Assembly (NCBI GenBank): GCA_018241025.1
Contig: JAFEEQ010000004.1
Location: forward strand, 372,001 to 436,000
Direction of reading: 5' to 3'
Length of the DNA: 64,000 nucleotides
Source of the DNA: Pseudomonadota bacterium
GTDB lineage: Bacteria > Pseudomonadota > Alphaproteobacteria > Micropepsales > Micropepsaceae
Below, one piece after another: positions 61,492-64,000 of this stretch. Numbering within the stretch: position 1 is the first letter of the stretch; every line of letters starts with the position of its first letter. A program made the position numbers and the translations under genes. The notes beneath the pieces were generated by a model, which saw only the letters and a list, made by a program, of their open reading frames with translations, was not told the origin of the DNA and did not search any database.

Positions 61492-62343
61492 ATGGACAAG
61501 ACGACCGATTTCACTTTGCCGCGCCGCACCTTCGTCACCACGCTTGTGGCGGGTTTTACTCTGGCGACAGGCCCATTGAACGCCGCAACAATTATCACTG
61601 ATGCGAAGGGGCTCGACGCTGGCGAAGTGACTGTGCCGGTGTCCGATGGCGCGATCCCGGCTTATCGCGCGCGGCCCGCAGGCAAACGCAACGCGCCCGT
61701 CGTCATCGTCGTCCATGAGATATTCGGCGTGCATGAGCACATCAAGGATCTCTGCCGCCGTCTCGCCCATGACGGCTATTACGCCATCGCGCCGTCGCTC
61801 TATGCCCGCCAGGGCGACGCTGGAAAATACGACATGGCGCATGTCCGCGATCTCATCACCGAGGTCGTCGCCAAGGTGCCGGATGCCGAAGTGATGAGCG
61901 ACATCGACTCGACCGTGGCCTTCGCCAAAGGCGAGCAGGCCGATGCGGCAAAGCTCGCCATCACCGGTTTCTGCTGGGGCGGGCGCATCGTCTGGCTCTA
62001 TGCCGCGCACAATCACGCGGTGAAGGCCGGTGCCGCGTGGTACGGACCGCTCGCCGGTACCTCGAACGACCTCCGCCCCAAATCCGCAATCGATCTTGCG
62101 GGTGCGGTGAAGGCGCCGGTCCTCGGCCTCTACGCCGGTCTCGACCAGAACATCACCGCCGCCGACATCGACGCCATGCGCAAGGCGCTCGCCGCGGGCG
62201 GCAACACCGCATCGCGTATCGAAATCTTCGCCGACGCCGAGCACGGCTTCAACGCCGACTACCGCCCCAGCTACAATGAGAAAGATGCAAAAGAAGGCTG
62301 GTCGCAAATGCTCGCCTGGTTCAAGGCGAATGGCGTGGATTGA
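61492..62343 (+). CDS. dienelactone hydrolase family protein with Tat-like signal
   Basis: 283 residues. The N-terminus TLPRRTFVTTLVAGFTLATG looks like a twin-arginine signal, so the enzyme is probably periplasmic. Dienelactone-hydrolase fold: VVIVVHEIFGVHEHIKD, nucleophile Cys in ITGFCWGGRI (about residue 163), Asp in YAGLDQNI and His in ADAEHGFN. Likely acts on a lactone or carboxymethylenebutenolide-type ester. It ends three bases from the stop of the opposing DUF4139 gene. Confidence 0.9.
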   Translation: MDKTTDFTLPRRTFVTTLVAGFTLATGPLNAATIITDAKGLDAGEVTVPVSDGAIPAYRARPAGKRNAPVVIVVHEIFGVHEHIKDLCRRLAHDGYYAIAPSLYARQGDAGKYDMAHVRDLITEVVAKVPDAEVMSDIDSTVAFAKGEQADAAKLAITGFCWGGRIVWLYAAHNHAVKAGAAWYGPLAGTSNDLRPKSAIDLAGAVKAPVLGLYAGLDQNITAADIDAMRKALAAGGNTASRIEIFADAEHGFNADYRPSYNEKDAKEGWSQMLAWFKANGVD

Positions 62344-62346
62344 TCG

Positions 62347-63918
62347 CTACTCGGGTGTTTCGACTATCGCGCGCATTCGCGCCGTCTGACCCGCCGGTAT
62401 CTTGAAAGGCCACACCGCATCGCTGCCATTGCTGTCATGGGCGCGCGTTTCCGAAACAATCCTGGTTCCGGACGCGGCGAGCTTCATGAACAGCTTGAAG
62501 CCGATTTCTGCGTCGCGGCTGTTGTGTATCTCGAAATCGATGGTTCGCCGCATGCGCGCGTTTGGCGCCTTGCCGAATCTCTGTTTGGCGACAACCCGCT
62601 GCCTTATGCCGACGCTGGCGAATGATCCCGCGGCGATGCCGAAGCGTTGGCCTACGGGTATGTCGGAAATCGTCGCCTGTGCAGCGAAGATCGGGTTTCC
62701 ATCCGGTCCGGGCTCAGTCAGCGCCACGCCGCCCGCGGGCAGCGGTTTGCCGAGACCCAATGCGGTATCGTTCTTCAGCAGCAGCAGCAGAATGGCCGGC
62801 TCATCCGGCGTGTCTTGATCCTGCACGGTGTCGTCGGCTACCGGATCCGAAAAATAGGCAAAAATCCGGCTGAACTGCGCATTGTGCAGGGTCAGGAACC
62901 GGACCTGTTTGATCTGCTTCGCCGGCAGATCGGTTGGTTCGGGAAGGGCATAGTACTTTAAGTCGCCAAGCGCCTCAGGCTGAAGATCGCCACCGGCGAT
63001 TGCTGTAACCGCAAGCGGGGAGGCTTGAACGGTTCCAATCCCACCCCGTGCGAGTCGGGCACGTAATGCTGGCGAGATATAGCGCATCCCCCAATTGATG
63101 CTCGTCGGCCAGCAGTCAGAGTCGAGGGGCTGTGCTGCGATCCATGTCGGTGAGTCTTCGTCAGCTTGGTTTGCATGGCCTGCGACGGCGTAAATGGGGG
63201 CTTGTTTGAACCCCGTCTCGCCAAAATTCGCCAGTGTCAGCCAGCCGCTTAGATCGAGAGTTTCGCCGTGCACCTGCGCCACATAGTCAGCCGACCAATT
63301 CAGCCCCGTCGCTATGTAGCTGAGCCGGATCCTGTAGTGCCCCGCCATCGCGGCGTTGGTGCGCACCGACAGCGTTGGGGTGTCGGTGAGACCTTCGGGC
63401 ACGCCATCGAAAACGAGACGCTCTGAGAGCCCACTGCAACGCAACGCTTCAAGTTTGCCGTCGATCTCAAGCACGGCGCCGTTGGGACCGGACCGCACAA
63501 TCGCCGCCACGCTTGTCTCGCGCCCGGTTTTGGGATCGGTGCGCACAAGATGCACGCTTCGGCCGATCGATTTGGCGAGAAGGGAATCTGGGCTGAGGAG
63601 GTCGTAGTCGAAGTTGCGCTCGATTGTTCCGGGAGGCAGGCCAACGATGTCCACGGTCTGCGGCACCATGGTCGCCGCCACGCCGCGGAAGCGTATCTCG
63701 GCCGGCCCTGCGGGCACATCGATCTCGCGCGTTTCGGTGATCAGGGCGAGCCCGCTGTAACGTGCCCAACTGCCCTGTTGGAGAAGATCTTCGGTCGCGA
63801 CGCGCCCTGCGTGGTAGAGCGTGACTGCAACCGCGACCGGCCCCGGCGAGACCGGATCGCCGGACGCCGTTGCCACAGAGGCCGCCAATGCAAAAAGTAT
63901 CGCTGTCCCGCGCCACAC
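62347..63918 (-). CDS. DUF4139 secreted protein
   Basis: 523 residues with a signal peptide (MWRGTAILFALAASVATASG). The DUF4139 domain covers most of the chain (TVDIVGLPPGTIERNFDYDLL; NWSADYVAQVHGETLDLSGW; LGKPLPAGGVALTEPGPDGN; TIDFEIHNSRDAEIGFKL), giving a long all-beta fold. Function is unknown, although related proteins lie in envelope contexts. It starts with GTG. The preceding gene on the same strand ends three bases upstream and is a paralogue, so they form a tandem pair. Confidence 0.88.
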   Translation of the reverse strand: MWRGTAILFALAASVATASGDPVSPGPVAVAVTLYHAGRVATEDLLQQGSWARYSGLALITETREIDVPAGPAEIRFRGVAATMVPQTVDIVGLPPGTIERNFDYDLLSPDSLLAKSIGRSVHLVRTDPKTGRETSVAAIVRSGPNGAVLEIDGKLEALRCSGLSERLVFDGVPEGLTDTPTLSVRTNAAMAGHYRIRLSYIATGLNWSADYVAQVHGETLDLSGWLTLANFGETGFKQAPIYAVAGHANQADEDSPTWIAAQPLDSDCWPTSINWGMRYISPALRARLARGGIGTVQASPLAVTAIAGGDLQPEALGDLKYYALPEPTDLPAKQIKQVRFLTLHNAQFSRIFAYFSDPVADDTVQDQDTPDEPAILLLLLKNDTALGLGKPLPAGGVALTEPGPDGNPIFAAQATISDIPVGQRFGIAAGSFASVGIRQRVVAKQRFGKAPNARMRRTIDFEIHNSRDAEIGFKLFMKLAASGTRIVSETRAHDSNGSDAVWPFKIPAGQTARMRAIVETPE

Positions 63919-63921
63919 GGC

Positions 63922-64000
63922 TTAGCTGTCCATATCGACCGTAAACGTCAGAACGGCTTCGCCATGCGCAGGGACTGCGACGCTCCAACTGCGAGAGAAG
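63922..64000 (-). CDS. C-terminal end of a second DUF4139-type protein (cut by window edge)
   Basis: About 26 codons are visible on the minus strand, reading FSRSWSVAVPAHGEAVLTFT and ending VDMDS then a stop. The Trp-x-Val ... Gly-Glu ... Leu-Thr-(F/Y)-Thr-Val pattern is the typical closing strand of DUF4139 proteins. Its stop lies three bases before the GTG of the complete DUF4139 gene. The rest is outside the window. Confidence 0.6.
   Translation of the reverse strand, partial: FSRSWSVAVPAHGEAVLTFTVDMDS

Overview
The window is GC-rich, densely packed chromosomal DNA from an alphaproteobacterium. This is inferred from the Caulobacter-type Tad (cpa) pilus locus with a TTAA-N7-TTAA CtrA-type box upstream of its pilin, the btaA-btaB betaine-lipid pair, DUF992, DUF1036 and DUF2336 proteins, a small 4.5S-type SRP RNA upstream of dnaX, and the rpmH-rnpA-yidD-yidC-engB run. 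The genus cannot be told from sequence alone. No tRNA, rRNA, insertion sequence, prophage or CRISPR array was seen, and no intergenic gap exceeds 300 bases.

Layout. 1-6.3 kb: tryptophan 2,3-dioxygenase (cut by the left edge), a secreted DUF992 protein, an OmpA-family protein with a very long proline linker, betaine-lipid synthesis genes (btaA, btaB) and a divergent TesB thioesterase. 6.3-22.4 kb: a complete Tad pilus system. It has TadE/TadF pseudopilins and a vWA TadG protein, then (after a sterol-desaturase-family gene, a lone CpaC-N-domain protein and a polytopic membrane protein) flp pilin, cpaA, cpaB, cpaC, cpaD, cpaE, cpaF, tadB, tadC, and finally a TadD-like TPR lipoprotein. 22.5-32.8 kb: mixed metabolism and cell-envelope genes, including a TAXI binding protein, GST, M17 aminopeptidase with an NlpC/P60 hydrolase, ghrA, a membrane cytochrome c, kdsB-pheA, and an overlapping nudC-GNAT-GNAT operon.

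32.9-38.1 kb: an MHYT sensor kinase, SRP RNA, a two-gene membrane-protein/XRE-regulator module with a palindromic operator, then dnaX-recR (no ybaB between) and a small orphan ORF. 38.1-49.7 kb: rmuC, def-fmt-truA, murI-dapE, an SDR, a DUF805 protein, a HAD nucleotidase with dapD, DUF2336, and DUF1036-argB. 49.7-53 kb: engB, yidC, yidD, rnpA and rpmH, read leftward from a good sigma-70 promoter. 53-64 kb: an orphan histidine kinase, DUF3089 hydrolase-tam, a large six-repeat secreted protein, gamma-glutamyltranspeptidase, a P1-family peptidase, a dienelactone hydrolase and two tandem DUF4139 proteins (the second cut by the right edge).

Most notable signals. (1) TadG carries six copies of a short unit with a Cys pair at exactly C-x10-C, inserted in its vWA region. 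(2) The 723-residue secreted protein has six ~105-residue SdrD-B-like Ca-loop repeats, each with its own Cys pair. (3) The membrane-protein/XRE module has a perfect TGTAAAG/CTTTACA palindrome overlapping its predicted -10 box. (4) A full CtrA consensus precedes the flp pilin.
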